DNA of 64,000 bases from Poecilobothrus nobilitatus (Eukaryota; Arthropoda; Insecta; Diptera; Dolichopodidae). Below the pieces are notes generated by a model. It worked only from the letters and a program-made list of their open reading frames with translations. It searched no databases and was not told the origin of the DNA. The DNA lies in the NCBI GenBank assembly GCA_947095535.1, contig OX352774.1, forward strand, positions 69,378,416 through 69,442,415. Direction: 5' to 3'. This document shows positions 1 through 13,291 of this stretch, piece after piece (positions within the stretch are counted from its first letter, which is position 1; each line of letters opens with the position of its first letter). Made by a program: the position numbers and the translations under genes.

Positions 1-3000
1 ATTTAAATAAAAGTCATATTTAAAAAGAAGACTATTAATAGCTGTGACTTGTAAGTTAGAGATTAGCGATAAAAATATTTTATGAAATGATTCAAAAAGA
101 TAAAAAAAAATCTTTATAAATGTTTTTTACTAAAAAACTTTAAATTAATTGTTAATATATTAATAACTATTTCATATATTTTTATATATGTACATAGATA
201 TACATATGTATTGTATATATATTTTTAAAGTTGACAATCGTGAACTTGTTTTAGATTTATTTTCATTTTAAATTTATATCTATCGTATAGGTAAAAATTA
301 TTCACTATTCATTTTTTCGGCATTTTCTTTAAATTTTTTTTTTTTTTTTTGATTTGACTCATTTGCTTTGATATCAAGCTGATTGAAGTGCTAACAACAT
401 ATTTTTTTTTTTTTTTGTTTAATACACACCCTAAATGCAATTTCTCATTTTTATTATAAATAAAATTATATCCTAATGAGAGTTTAATTTTATCCACCAC
501 CAACTTTGGCACATTCCGTCAATTATTATACGATTAAAAATTTTACTTATATATTAGGTACGTACTTAAAATACTCTTTTCATATACGCGAAAAATAAAT
601 GGAAATTATTTATGGCAGGAAAAAATTAAATGCTTTCATAGTTTCGTCTTTTTGTTTTTGTTTTTTTTTTTACTTCCTTATATAGTTAAACATCCAAAAT
701 TCCAAAAGAGTAGTTAAAATAGAAATATATAAGGTACCCATATATACTCTTTTGCAGAAACAGTACAGTACTTTATTTTTGAAGCTTTTGTAATACATAT
801 TTTTAAATTTCTGTGCTGTAAAATCTAAGTGTAATGAATAACTGCGGTTGGGTATTATAAATTATAAATTTCTGTATTACAAAATTCTGAGTTTTGTGAA
901 ATTTCTAGAAAAATAATAAAACTCAGAATTAATTTCTAAAAATAATTGTGAAAAATCTAGTGAGAATTTATTTCACGTTTCATCCATTCATTCCCATAAA
1001 CATTTGCGCATTTTTCAGAAATTTAAAAAAAACTCAGACTCAAAATTAAAAAGCCAGAATAAGGTATACGGACTTTTAAATTTACTACATTCGTTATTCT
1101 AAATATATGCAGATTGATTATTATGAATTTTTAAATGAGTGAACTGAGCCATTCACTTTTCAAAATCAAGTTATTAAATCGAAAAATTTTGGAAAATGGG
1201 GACGAGAAATTTCGGAAAAATTTGGAAAAGTGAACAACAAATTAACTTTAAGAAATTGTAAAAGCTATCTATGTAAAGCTTATATTATATAATTTAGTAA
1301 TAAATATTGCTTCAAATCAGGGAAAAACAGAGAATTATTAGTGTCTATACCAAAAAATGGATAGAAAATTGTTCACATTTTAAAAACTAATGAAAAGAAG
1401 TACGCAATTCTCAAAATGTGGATACCTTTAGATGCATTTATATATAAATACAATATAAAAATAATATGTATTTAAGTAATAAGTATGTAGAAATTCGACT
1501 TTATGGATAATAATGACGTGCACTGACAGCACACTCTAGCATAACAACATTTTTAAAATTTTGACAAGACAAGTATTTTTCTTTTTTTGTTTTTTTTGTT
1601 TAATTGGAATTGGAAGTGTAAGAAAAAGAAGTAAAATATAAAACATGAAAATTATTTAATAATACACATACATGAATTATAAAAGAAGCAAAAAAAAAAC
1701 TTTGATTGGATCTAAAGCCTGATTTTTTTTTTTTTTTAATTTAAAATGCAACAAAATAAAGAAAAATAAAAAAAAATAAAAAAAACGCATCAATAAAAAC
1801 AGCAAAATATATGAGCGAAAAAATGGCATAATGAAAATTACTGCAATCAATTCACTGACAGTTTAATTTTACTCTTCAAACTGAAATCATCAATTCGCGC
1901 TTATGAGCCATATTATTTTTTTTTTTTATATTTTTTTTTTGTTGTTGGTTTTATTTTTCGGAACGAATTTCGATTTTTTGATTTAAAATTTATCACTTCC
2001 AATTTGAAATAATCGTTTTTTAAAGCTTAAAAAAACAAGAAAAAAAAACAGAAGTGAGATGTTGCATTTAAAATATAGTGAAAATTCATGAAAAATAACT
2101 AAAAAAAAAAAAAAAAGAAAAAATATTAAACAAAACCGATTAAATGGTTATTAACTTTCGATTTCGCATTTCAAAATAAAGTTTTGGTTTTTATTTTTTT
2201 TTTATTAAAGACCAGTAGTATCTTCTGTTATTATTATAAGTAAGCATTGTTTACACACGCTATTTTTTTAAACGTTCAAAGTGTTTTTTTTTGTTATTAT
2301 GTTGCTGCTGTTTTTGCTGTTGCTGTGTTGCTGCTCCTAAATAGCCTCCAGGATTAAAAATTTTATTTTTACCTTGACGTTTTCTCTATTACTATTGCAT
2401 ATTATTTCCAGATTCGTGATCTTTGCATGGTTAATTCGTGTTTTATGATGAGATCATGTTTTATTATTGTATTGATTATTGAATTGTGTGATTGTGTGTT
2501 TGGTTTTTAAAACTTTATTTTTTTTTTTATTTTTTTTATTTTATATTGCTAGCTACAAATTTTTATAAAATTTTAGGTTTTTTTTATAACAAACAAAAGA
2601 ACAAAAATAAACTTAAGATCAGTTACTTATAAATAGTAGATATAAATATTATGTGATATTGAAATCGCGTAAATTACATTTACACAAATACAGTCGGACC
2701 CGTTTAATTGCATACACTAAAAACACAGCCATATCCGGGTTTTGCATTAATCCGAGGCCCGGACAATTGCACAATTTTGTGCATTTAGAAAAATCATTGA
2801 TAATAGCACAAATATGTGCTTATATATGCGTATTTTTAAAATTCATTTGTTGTGATTTTAATAATGCAAACCTATCAACAGTTTGTTACTTAAACTTCAA
2901 AAATTAATGTTAAAAAATTTGACAATATACATATGTATATGTATTCTATATGTAATTTAAAAATACGTCAATATCATATAATGCAACAGGTTTGTTCGCA

Positions 3001-4947
3001 AAAATTCAAATGGTTTGTTCGTAAAAATTCAAAGGCTGTGTTCGTGAAATAAATTTTTGAATGAAATTTTTTTTTAACGAATGTGCATTTAACAGAGTTT
3101 TTCTTAGAGCTATCACTAATGAGTCGAAGATCTTTTGTGCTTTTAAAAGGTTTTTCCATTTAAACAAGTTTCAAATAAATATCAGAGTAAAAATGTTAGA
3201 AAATAGTGTTTTATGGTGCAAAATTTTTGCGTTCTTTTAAACGGGTTATGCACTTAACCGGATTGCATTTATACGGATCCAACTGTACTTCATTCTGTAT
3301 CATTCCACATTTTTGTAATTTTATTTGTTTTATAGGTACTTGAAAGGTATTTATCAGATTTTTTTTTTAAGTTAATAACGTTTTGCTGTTTTAAATGTAA
3401 AAAAAAATAAAATAATTTAACTTAAATTTCATATTCTAATAGGGTATTAAACGTAAATAAAAATTAAAGTTCTTTTTACAAAGCCTTACAGACAATTCAA
3501 TTAAATTATACAGTGCTCTTGCGATAATTTAAACTGTTAAAAAACCAAGGCTGTTCAAAAAATCGAAAAGTTCAACTTATTGCATAGTTAAATTTTTATT
3601 TAAAAAACATTTTGAGGTTTTTGTCTTTTCTGACCAACCGATTTCCTTACTTAAGTAGTTACCTTAAGTTCTAATGTCCTGTTTTTTGTTTACAAGGAAT
3701 AATTAGGAAATTTTAGTAGTAAGAAAAGTTGGAAAGTTTAGAAACTAGGAAACGAAGTTAACATTTTTTTTTAGCGTTATATGTCATACCAGAAGGTTAT
3801 ACATACATATGTATATACATACATAAATAGAATTCGTCAAATTTTTAATAAATTCCATATAAGGCATTCTTTCTATAAGTAAGTAAATATGTAGGTTCAT
3901 AAAAGCTTCGCTTGCGCACATGCATTGCATTTAATAATAAAGTCTTTCGTTTTATAAATTAATATAATAAAATTTGCTTAAATAATTTATTTTGTCACTT
4001 CTGATGTGTTTTACAGTTTTGCGATTACATATTAAAGAGAAAACAATTGATGTCAAAAGAGATTTTTAAGATTTTTTTTAAAGATGTTATTTTTTTATTT
4101 GCCTGCTGAACCACTTTTTACCGCAAACTTACTTATGAATAGATTGAATAACTTACAATTATATCTTTGCTATTTTTTTTTTTGTCCTTTTTCCGAAATT
4201 AAATTGTAAAGCCTATAATTTTAATAAATCTATACAAAATAAATTTAAATACCATTATATCTACTTTTAGTTTTTACATATACATACATACATATATTTC
4301 AAAATACGCGGTTATAATGTATAAAACCTATATTTTAAATTTAATCTATAATTATATTGAAAATGATCTTTTAACATTTAATTTACAGTTAGATTCGATT
4401 ACATGTAATTAGTTTTTCCTCTTAAATAAAAAAAAATATTTTTTTTACTCTGAATGTTAAAAATAAGTAAAAACGAAAACAAAAACAACAAAAAAATCTT
4501 GATTAAAGTGAAAATTGCCTGTTTCAAACATTTGATACTATGTATTGTATATCTGATATAGAATATAAATTTTGCTTAAATCGATTACAATTACAATTCC
4601 ATTTTAAAAATACTTAGATACTTACTGTATTATTTTTTTTTTTTTAACCAATTGGTATAAAAGCTGTAGAGAAGTAGGAAAAATGAAAATCCCCTTATAT
4701 TTCTTTTAGTAAATGAAAATCTATTAAAATATTTTTGATGAATTTTCATATTGTTTTGATATTTTTTTTTTTATTTGGTTTTTTTTTTTTATGTTTTTAT
4801 TAAATTTACACGAAAATTTCAAGTTGACGAACCTTTTTTTTCACCATATTTTATTAAAAGTTAAAAAACTATACAAAAAACTATTTTTTTTTTTTTTACA
4901 TTAAACACAATTTTCTCTATTTTGTTTTTTTTTTTTATTAATTTCAG
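1..4947 (+). other. Probable klar intron / non-coding AT-rich DNA
   Basis: No coding exon can be supported on either strand. The stretch ends in a polypyrimidine tract and an AG acceptor at 4946-4947, immediately before the first visible klar exon. That exon begins in mid-codon, so an upstream exon must lie outside the window and this DNA is best read as intron. The content is A/T homopolymers, short TATA runs and one inverted-repeat element at 2691-3285. A CTG/TTG-rich tract at about 2300-2335 is low-complexity only. Confidence 0.6.
2691..3285. mobile_element. Pogo/Tc1-mariner-like MITE with TA target site
   Basis: A 595-bp segment begins CAGTCGGACCCGT and ends with the near inverse (reverse complement CAGTTGGATCCGT). 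It is flanked on both sides by TA (2689-2690 and 3286-3287). The inverted similarity continues inward through an AATTGCATA-like stretch. No transposase frame is present, so it would be a non-autonomous element. A CAGT start with TA duplication is typical of the pogo/Tc1-mariner superfamily; the family assignment is inference. Three imperfect 24-bp tandem units (TTTGTTCGYAAAAATTCAAA-like) lie inside at about 2990-3050. Confidence 0.65.
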
Positions 4948-5166
4948 AGTTACTTTCATCATGGGAAACATTCCTAGCTTGGAGTGAAAATGCTGGTGCT
5001 GCACGTAAAATGCAAGAAGAGATGTTCATATTGAAAAACATGTTAAATCGTTTGGGTTGTAAACAATTAACTGATTTGGATTCAGAATCTTCAATTCAGT
5101 TATCCATAGAAGAGCTTAAGGTGTGTATATAATATCATAATAAGCAATTTTTTTTTTTGTTTTTTT

Positions 5167-5198
<32 letters not shown>

Positions 5199-7798
5199 CA
5201 TATATAAGTAAAATTGGCTCCTAATTTATTTTGTTTCAAGGTCCATTAAATTTTACGAAAAAATTTTCTAACAAAATACGAATACCATTTTACAATTATA
5301 CCATTTTTAGCACATTTTTTTTTTCTTTTTAAATGAGTTTTTTTTTTTAGCACATTTTTCAAAAAAAAAACATTTAAAAAATTTCCTTATTAGTTTCATT
5401 CTGTCTGTTCGTCTGTCTTTTAACAAAATTTCTACACCTTTAAAGACAGAAGAATATAATTTTAATCATATATAGGTCCATAATAGGGCTTTGTAAAAAA
5501 ATTAATTTTTATGTAGCACCACAGATTACGAAATTACAGTCTCGGCAATGTTGAAAAAATCCCTATTTTTAAATGTTTATATTACAGGTTCTGGTTAATA
5601 TTTTTTCAATCTAAAAATGCTACCAAACCATAGTGCAATTTTTAAGCTTTATAAATCAATATCAAAATTATAAATTTTTTTTGCAATTTTTAGTATTTAA
5701 AATTACCATTATCTGGATACAAAATTTTATAAGATTTTACTTTCTTCATATCTATGGAACGCTATGGAATCTTAAAATTTTAAGTGAAAAAGGATTTTTT
5801 AGAATTAGCACAATTTTGTCACTCTCATTGTTAAAGACTTGTAAAGAGTCATAAATTGAAAAATTACTATTTTGAGAGACACCCTGTACAAAATTTTTCA
5901 AAGTAAAAGACAAAAGTGAAAGCTTCAACATTATATTTTTATATAATATGTTAACAGGTTTCCTTAATTATATATGTTTGTTTTTTGATTTTTAACAATT
6001 TTGTTCTTATTGTAAAATTCTTAAAAAAAGTTACAAATTTTTAGTGTAAGTCGCAATATTTTAAATTGTTTTTATTGTCTGTAGAAAAAGGTGGACAATT
6101 GAAAACCTTTGATTTTATATTGTGCCTTGTTTTTAATTTAAATTTTGCTATTTAATTTTCAGAACGAAAAATCCGATTTACAAGCATATCGTACAAATAT
6201 GCTTCGGTTGAACGCTTCTGTTCATAGTTGGTTAACTCGTCAAGAAATGAAAGTACAAAAAGAATTAAAAGCTTTAAAAGAGTCCAATGATCTGAAATTA
6301 CAGCAAAAACAACAAAAACAAGAACAACAACAACAACAACAACAACATGACAATTTCATCAGTAATAAGGAAACAAAAGATTTAGTTGAAGGTGAACAGC
6401 AAGAGCAAATAGAATGCAATATTGTGGTGATGAATGCTGAAAATAAATCTCTTGATCATATTATACAATCGGAAAATGAATTCCACAAACATTTGAAGGA
6501 TGAAGTTAGTGAGATGTATAAAGCATGGGATGAAGCTGATTCAAGGTATTTATTTTTATATAATAAAATAACATAGAAATATGATAAAATTTTTTAATAA
6601 AGTAAAAAGATATTAAATATCTCAAATAAATATTATATTAATTTGTTTTTTTCTTTTTTAATAGAATAAATTCAAAATTAGAAACTTTACAAGGATCTTT
6701 AAACGCTTGGGTGCAATTAGAAAATGGTTTATCAGAATTCCATCAAGTTTTAGGAAAGGATCGTGGAACATTAGAAGGTTTAGAAGGTGCACTTGAAAAT
6801 GGTCGTTCAAATGGAGACTTAGCACAAAATGTTAAATTGGTAGCTAAATTACTATCAGAGAGAGTTGATAATGCTAAGCAACAGGTAATTTTCATAATAT
6901 TTTTTTTTTGTTGTTATTACTGATTCTTAATAATTTCCTTTTTTTGTTTTAGATTGCTCAAGTCGCACAAGAACAACAAATTGATCCTCATCAATTAATT
7001 CATATAACAAGATTTGCAGCATCAAATGGTTCGTTATCTGATAGTGGTATATCAGATGGTGGTACAACATCAGATGGTGGTTTATCAGAGCGTGAACGTC
7101 GTTTAGGTGTTTTAAGACGTTTAGCAAAACAATTAGAAAGTGCATTAGCACCAGGTAGTGAAGCTTTAAAATCTATTTCAGCTAGAATGGAAGCTGCTGA
7201 AGCAGAATTAAAAAAATTACAAACTACTTGTCGTGAAATTATTGTTAGAACTGCTGTACAACAACAAAATAAAGCTACTGCAACAATAACAACAGCACAA
7301 CAAGAACAACAGAATGTTACACCAACAAAATTAGTACCAAAATCATCTGCTTTAGGATCAAGCGTTGAAGAAATTTCACCATCAAAATCAACAAAAAAAC
7401 GTAAAGCAAGAAAATCAAATAAAAATGGTAATGGTACAACATTAGCTGATTCTGATTCAGCTAATAATGATTTATCTGATGATTCTAAAAAATCTGATAG
7501 ACGTAATAGAAATATGTCATCCAGAAAATTATTTACTGTAGCTAATGGTGGTTCCGGTGATCCAGATGATCCAAAATCAAATTCATGGGATCCATGTAAT
7601 AGTAGTGATGATGAATCTGAAAATAAACGTAGTTGGTCATGGCGTGTTGCACGTGTTGCTTTACCAATGCAATTGGCTTTATTAACATTATTCTGTGCAG
7701 CATGTCTAATGCAACCACATTGTTGTGATTCTTTTAATAATTTTTCAATGAGTTTTACTCCACAATTAAGATATGTTAGAGGACCGCCACCAATTTGA
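4948..7798 (+). CDS. klar: Klarsicht-like KASH-domain protein, C-terminal exons
   Basis: Four exons join in frame: 4948-5120, 6163-6545, 6665-6884 and 6953-7798 (stop TGA 7796-7798), giving at least 539 residues. All introns are GT..AG (1042, 119 and 68 bp). The first exon starts with two bases of a split codon, so the N-terminus is outside the window. The first three exons encode helical, spectrin-like sequence with regular Trp, Leu and charged residues, plus a Gln/Lys tract at about 6301-6345. The last exon has a Ser/Gly/Asp linker followed by a conserved SERERRLGVLRRLAKQLESA helix, a Thr/Gln-rich region, a basic KKRKARKSNK patch, an acidic segment and a C-terminal KASH domain. KASH proteins sit in the outer nuclear membrane and bind SUN proteins to form LINC bridges. 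Klarsicht is the fly member linked to nuclear migration and dynein/kinesin transport. Choice of klar over Msp300 rests on the QPHCCD luminal region and the pre-KASH helix, recognised from memory. Third codon positions are strongly A/T. Confidence 0.82.
5168..5206. repeat. (TA)n microsatellite in klar intron
   Basis: An alternating TA tract with ATGTATATA interruptions lies shortly after the 5' splice site of the first visible klar intron. Confidence 0.8.
5490..5980. repeat. Dispersed repeat copy inside klar intron
   Basis: Segments here (CTATTTTTAAATG, TTTTTTCAATCTAAAAAT, ATAAATCAATAT, then a GAAAAATTACTATTTT block and GAAAGCTTCAACATTATA) recur in the same order at about 14850-15260, with scattered changes. 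No coding potential or clear ends. Probably a decayed non-autonomous transposon. Confidence 0.55.
7631..7795 (+). other. klar: KASH domain (transmembrane segment plus luminal tail)
   Basis: The final 55 residues start SWSWRVARV. A hydrophobic span (ALPMQLALLTLFCAACLM) follows, then a short luminal tail beginning QPHCCD and ending YVRGPPPI. Two hallmarks are visible: the PPP-plus-one terminus that docks in the SUN pocket, and a cysteine exactly 23 residues before the last residue, the KASH position known to form a disulfide with SUN proteins. Basic residues before the membrane span fit cytoplasmic orientation of the N-terminus. Confidence 0.88.
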
Positions 7799-10700
7799 AA
7801 AAATTCCTGGAGAATTTTTGTTAAATTTTTTCAACGATCAAAGAAAAATAGAACACAAAATTTTTTTCAACAAAATTTTGTGCATTTTTCTTTTTAACTT
7901 TAAGAATTTATCTTAAATTAGAAATTCATCATCCTCTCCCCATAAAAAAAAAATAAAACACGGGAAAAGTTATAAACTAAAAAAAAAAAGCAATTGTAAA
8001 AAATAAAAAATTAGTTTTTTAGGATTTTTAAGTAATCATTATATTATATGGAACATTAATAACCTACTGCTAAGTAAAAGTATAACTAAATTAGTAGTTA
8101 TAATGATTATTTTAAGGTGTGAACGATTTTTAATTGTAAAGTTAATCATATACAACAATGACATTTTATGGTGGGAGGGTTAAGTGCGCGCCATAATTGA
8201 TTAGAAATGTAATGAAATGATTTGTGTAAGAGAATTTAAGTAGAATAGACAAGGGGAGGGGTGTATGAAATAGGGGTTATAATTCCCATGAAATTTTTTT
8301 AAACAGAAATAATATATTCTCAACTATAATATATTTTATGTTGAAGTCAACACGTCAATGTGTTTTTAACAAATTTCATTATATTTGAATGAAAAAAAAA
8401 AAAAAAAAATTGAAAATTAGTGAATTTAGTTCACTAGTTTTTACATATATGTGTATGTGCAATATATTAATTCTGTTTATAAAAACCATAGAAAACAATA
8501 ACATAAATGCAAGAAAAGGATCAGAATGCAATATTGTATTTAAATGTAGGTTGTAGCTGTAGATAGCCGTTTAGAAAATCTATTTAAGAAAATAAATTTT
8601 TAGTATGATGGTGGAAATTTTTTTTCCATTTTTCATTTGTTTTTTGTTTGTTTTTAAGACCATTTAACTTTAGAGAATTCTTAAGAAATAAAATTTAAAC
8701 TCTAAGGGCAGGCCAATTAATTATTTAATTGATAATAATTATTATTTCTAATTTTAGGAAAATTATTTAAGAAAATTGAATTCTATAAAATGAAAAACTT
8801 ATTAACTTAATGAAAAATATGTGAGGATTTACAAAAAAAAAAAATAAATAAATTGTCCTTAAAAATAAATTCTTAATAATATTAAATTACTTTTTAAAAA
8901 AAAAAAATATTATAACCACCTTTAACTTCTTTTTTTTTTTTCTTCTCCTCTGTTTATTTTTAAATTTAAACTTAATTAAAATTAATATTATTTTGAATGT
9001 CTTATAAAAAAAAAAAAAAAATTAAAATATCGTATCATATTTAATGTATTATTTAAATAATAATTATTTAATATATTTTTTTACATTACTTATATTATTT
9101 CATATAAAAAAAAAACAATTGTTTTAATTAAAATTTTTAAACTTTTATCAACTTATTTTAAGTTTTATATCTTCATTATCTCTTTTTTTTTTTTTTTTTT
9201 GTAATTTTAAATGTCCATTTTAAAGGACACCAATTTCTAAAATCCAATTTTTTGATGATGGATGAACTTGATTTATTAAGCAATCATTATTATTGAAATA
9301 CAAATTAATTATTAATGATTGGCAAATAAGCTTTAGATAAGCAAAATTTGTATCTTGCATGATGAAATTTGGATTGCATGTATGAAAAAAAAATAGTGCA
9401 TGTGTATTGAAGAAATACAACAAAAAGGGATACCAGCAAATTGAAGGCATCCAAAAAAGTATGTATGTCATAAGAGTCATATTATACAAATATGTATACA
9501 TACATACATATATATTTGAAGTTTACAAAAACACAAAAAAAAAAAAAAAAAAAAAAAGATGGAAAATGTTCAAATTTTTTAGGAAAAGGAATTATAAAAT
9601 AAAAAAAAAAACTAGCAAATGAATATTTAAAAAACAGAAAAAGAAAACATTAAAAAATTAAGAAAAAAAAAGAAAAACAAAATAAAAGAAAAAAACAATA
9701 TCCTGAAAAATAAAAAACCATAAATTAAAAACTTAAAATTTCAATTTGTATTTATTAAAATATAAGAAAATTAAAATATTATTAATATAAATATTTAATT
9801 AAAAAAAAAAATATTTTTAAATAATTTTTAAATATTAATTTCTAACAATTTGATTTTAGAAGCATATCAAAACTTGCAATTTTTAATACAAAGAAAAATA
9901 TATATATGTATGTTCAAATCATAATATATAATGGTAAAATATAAGGTAAAATTTAAGGATTTTGTTGTTTGATGTTTGATGTTTAAATAATTTTTGCTCC
10001 ATAATTTTATTCATGAATCCTGTGTTAATCAAGTTGCAATAGTGCCTCCGGATTCCAATCATATAAAAATGTGATGTGAGTTCAATCCTTACAGAAGTTC
10101 AAAATGAAAAAATAAAAATAATCTAATAATAAAATAATATTGTTCTAATAATTATTGTAAGAGTGATTTATTTATAAAGGAAAAATTTTCTTATACGCAA
10201 TATTGTAACCATTACGTTTGTTACATATCATACAAGTCTATTACATATCATTTACTTTAGATATAATCAATCGGGGAAAATTTGATATAATCTTACTAAT
10301 TTTATAATTTCTTATTAGAAAAAATCCTTAAAATAATTTATATAAAACTTAATTTTAGATATGTAAATATGCAGTGAAAAACGGGGGGCGATTAACGATA
10401 ATTTTTGCCAATAAGCTGTACTTGAAAACACAATAATATAATAATTTTATGTACTAATATGTACTAATGTTCTAATCAATTAAATATCATTTATAATTTA
10501 AAAGTTAAAATATAAAATTCTGCATATTAGGTAATAAAGTATTTATTATAAAAAAAAAAAAAAAATATCTTAACTATACGAATAAGTTTAAATTACTAAA
10601 AAAAAGAAAACTTAAATTAAGATATAAAATAAAATTAATAAATATTCTTTAAATTTAATTTTATTAAATTAATTAGTAAAAAGTAAAAAGTAAAAGTTTT

Positions 10701-11167
10701 ATATAAGTTTTGAAAGTTTGGAATAAGGTTTTGATTATAATTTACTATCACTTAAATTTAATAAATTTTAATTATAATTATTACATAATAGCATCCATTT
10801 AATTATTAACATTACCATCATCTATAATAACAATAATTTTCTTTTTTTATTATACGAATTGGTTTTTTTTTTTCTTTGTATATTCATTTTATTAATAATT
10901 TATTTTCTTTTTAAATTTTTTAATATTTCGTTATTTAATGAAAAAAGAATTACGTTAAAATATTACTAAGAAATTGATTATTTTCCTTTGTTAGTGAGAA
11001 AGAAAAAAAATTTTATAACATAATGTTGGGAATAGTAATTTTTTCCCATCCATATAATATAAATTTTCTTTCTTTCGGGTTTTGAAAAACGCTTCTATGA
11101 AATTATAATTAACTAAAAATAAAGTTTATTTTTTTTTTTTACAATATAAAGAAAGTATAAAGTATGT
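7799..11167. other. klar 3' UTR and AT-rich intergenic DNA
   Basis: Non-coding sequence follows the klar stop. AATAAA-type signals occur near 7950 and 8592, either of which could end the transcript; the true site cannot be chosen from sequence. The rest is A/T homopolymers and short low-complexity tracts. Short open frames here are interrupted by poly-A or poly-T runs and resemble no protein I know. Confidence 0.6.
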
Positions 11168-11597
11168 ATTATACCTATTTTTTTTTATCCTTTAACTAAA
11201 GACATTTTTTACTTTAAATGAATATTTTTTTACTTTAAATGAAGACATTTTTACTTTAAATTAAGACATTTTTACTTTAAATGAAGACATTTTTACTTTA
11301 CGTGAAAAATCATTTCTTCAATTTATTTATGTTATAATATACATATATATTTTATTTTCGTAATATACATATATATATATATATATATATATTTATATCT
11401 AATATTTATACAAATACATATATGTATATACATATGTACATTAATTGTATGTAATTTTATACTTTAACCAACTTTAATTATAAATGTCTTCATTTAAAGT
11501 AAAAACTTTTTTACTTTAAGTAAAAAATCTTCACTTAAAGTAAAAATGTTTTCACTTAAAGTAAAAACGTCTTCCTTTAAAGTAAAAAAAAGGTATA
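11168..11597. repeat. Foldback element with tandem sub-repeats in both arms
   Basis: The left arm (11168-11305) contains about five copies of a 20-21 bp unit, GACATTTTTACTTTAAATG and variants. The right arm (11483-11597) contains about four copies of the reverse complement (CATTTAAAGTAAAAA variants). The outermost bases are also inverted (TATACCT on the left, AGGTATA on the right). The spacer of about 180 bp is TA-rich. No protein is encoded. This is the architecture of foldback-type elements. Confidence 0.7.
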
Positions 11598-13290
11598 CAT
11601 ATATATATTTAAAAAATAATAATAAGAATTAAAAAAAAAATTTTAATACACTTCAGTAAATGTTTGCTCTTATAATCATTGAGAAGAAAAGCTGGTAACA
11701 AAAAAAAAAAAAAGAAAAAAAAAAAAAATGAAGCACGAAAAAACCAATTCGTTATTATTTAAAACTACAATTTTTTTTTATATTTATAATAGTTATTTAA
11801 CTGCTTTTAAATAATAAAATAATTAAATAATATATAATTAATTAATAGAAAAAAAAAATACACCAACAACAACAACAACAACAACAACAAAATCCTTAAA
11901 AAAATAATGAAATAAAATATAAAGAAAAAGTGTACCTTTTTTTTTTTTTTTGTAGAAAAAATATTAAAAGTGCCTAAAATCAAAAAGTAATATTCATAAA
12001 TGCTACAACAATATGAGAAAAAAAAAAAATAATATTTTACTTAAGAAATACATATTTTAATAATATTTAAAACATTAAAAGATTCAATTTATTTCAGATT
12101 TAACTTTAATCTTCTTATATTTTAATCATAATTTCTAATTTAATTAAAAAAAAAAAAAAACAATAAAAAACAAAAAAAATTCCTAAAATTTTTTTACATC
12201 CCAACAATAATTAATTTAAATAGTATAATTGATTTAATTATTTGATACAAAATTTAATTTAAATTAAATAGTTTAATTAATAAATATATCATTTTTATTA
12301 AATATAATTCAGAAAAAAAAAAAGAAAGTTTAAAAATGAATTAATTCAAAAAAAAAAAAAAACTCTTTTTATCAAATAAAAATCAAAATTAAATTAAAAA
12401 AAAAAAATTAGTGAATAAAAGATTCACATTTATATACGATATATCTATAATTTAATTTTATGAATTTTACACTTTGTAATTTTCTATTATTTTTTAATTT
12501 AATATATTTTTAATTTTCTATTACATTAATAGATAATAAATTTTTGTTTAGTTAAAAAATATTTTTAATTTCATAGTGTTTTTTTTTTTGTTGTATCACT
12601 AATTTTAATTTAATTTGATTATAAATTTAAAAAAAGAAAAACTATTTTCTTTAATTTAAGAAAAACTTTAAATAAAACATGTAATTTGGGTTTATAGAAA
12701 TGATATGAAAAAAAAAAAAAAAAAATTTGATAAAAAAAAAAATCAAATATTTTTTTTTTTTTTTTTAAGTTTATTATGTTTAACATAATTATTAATTTGG
12801 AATTAATTTTATTTTTCAGTTTAAAAAACAAAAGCAATTCCATTGCATAATCAGAAAAAAAGAAAAATACAAAAAAAATGTGCAGTGATGGCTATACTAT
12901 TACTATATACAATAATAATTATAATAATAATATATTGATTTATTTTGTTTTCTTTTTTATTTTATTAAAAATTATAATAAATAAAAAAAACTTAAATAAA
13001 AAAAATAAAATTTTCTTTTCAGGAAACAAAAAAATCATATGTTGTTTTTATTTTAATTTTTTTGCCTTTTTCAGAAATCTTATTATATGCATAACACAAG
13101 ATCTAAAATTCCGTATTATGAGTTACAACTTTCTTTTTTATGTTTTCTCTTTTTTAAAAAATTTTAGTTACACTCTAATATTAGTAGTTGCACTCTGTCC
13201 CTCTCTGACCGTCCATTTGCCCGTCTGTTTTCAAATCTTCTACATTATTTACGATAGAACAGTGAAATTTTGTAGGTGCAAGATATATTT
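11598..13290. other. AT-rich intergenic DNA with microsatellite
   Basis: Long A and T runs, with a (CAA)n tract at about 11863-11889. No gene can be supported. The open frame that reaches into the LINE at 13.3 kb owes its first ~140 codons to AT-rich DNA and another repeat, not to real protein sequence. Confidence 0.6.
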
Positions 13291-13291
13291 T

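Noticed and set aside
2300..2335. CTG/TTG tract as a poly-Gln exon
   Set aside because: Interrupted, no flanking open frame or splice sites.
6927..7151. Open frame antisense to the last klar exon
   Set aside because: Mirror of the coding strand; no independent domain.
9220..9622. Overlapping open frames on both strands
   Set aside because: Low-complexity Lys/Tyr/Phe-rich translations of AT-rich DNA with poly-A runs.
12878..13291. N-terminal half of the open frame that enters the 13.3-kb LINE
   Set aside because: Composition of translated AT-rich DNA; LINE similarity starts only near 13292.
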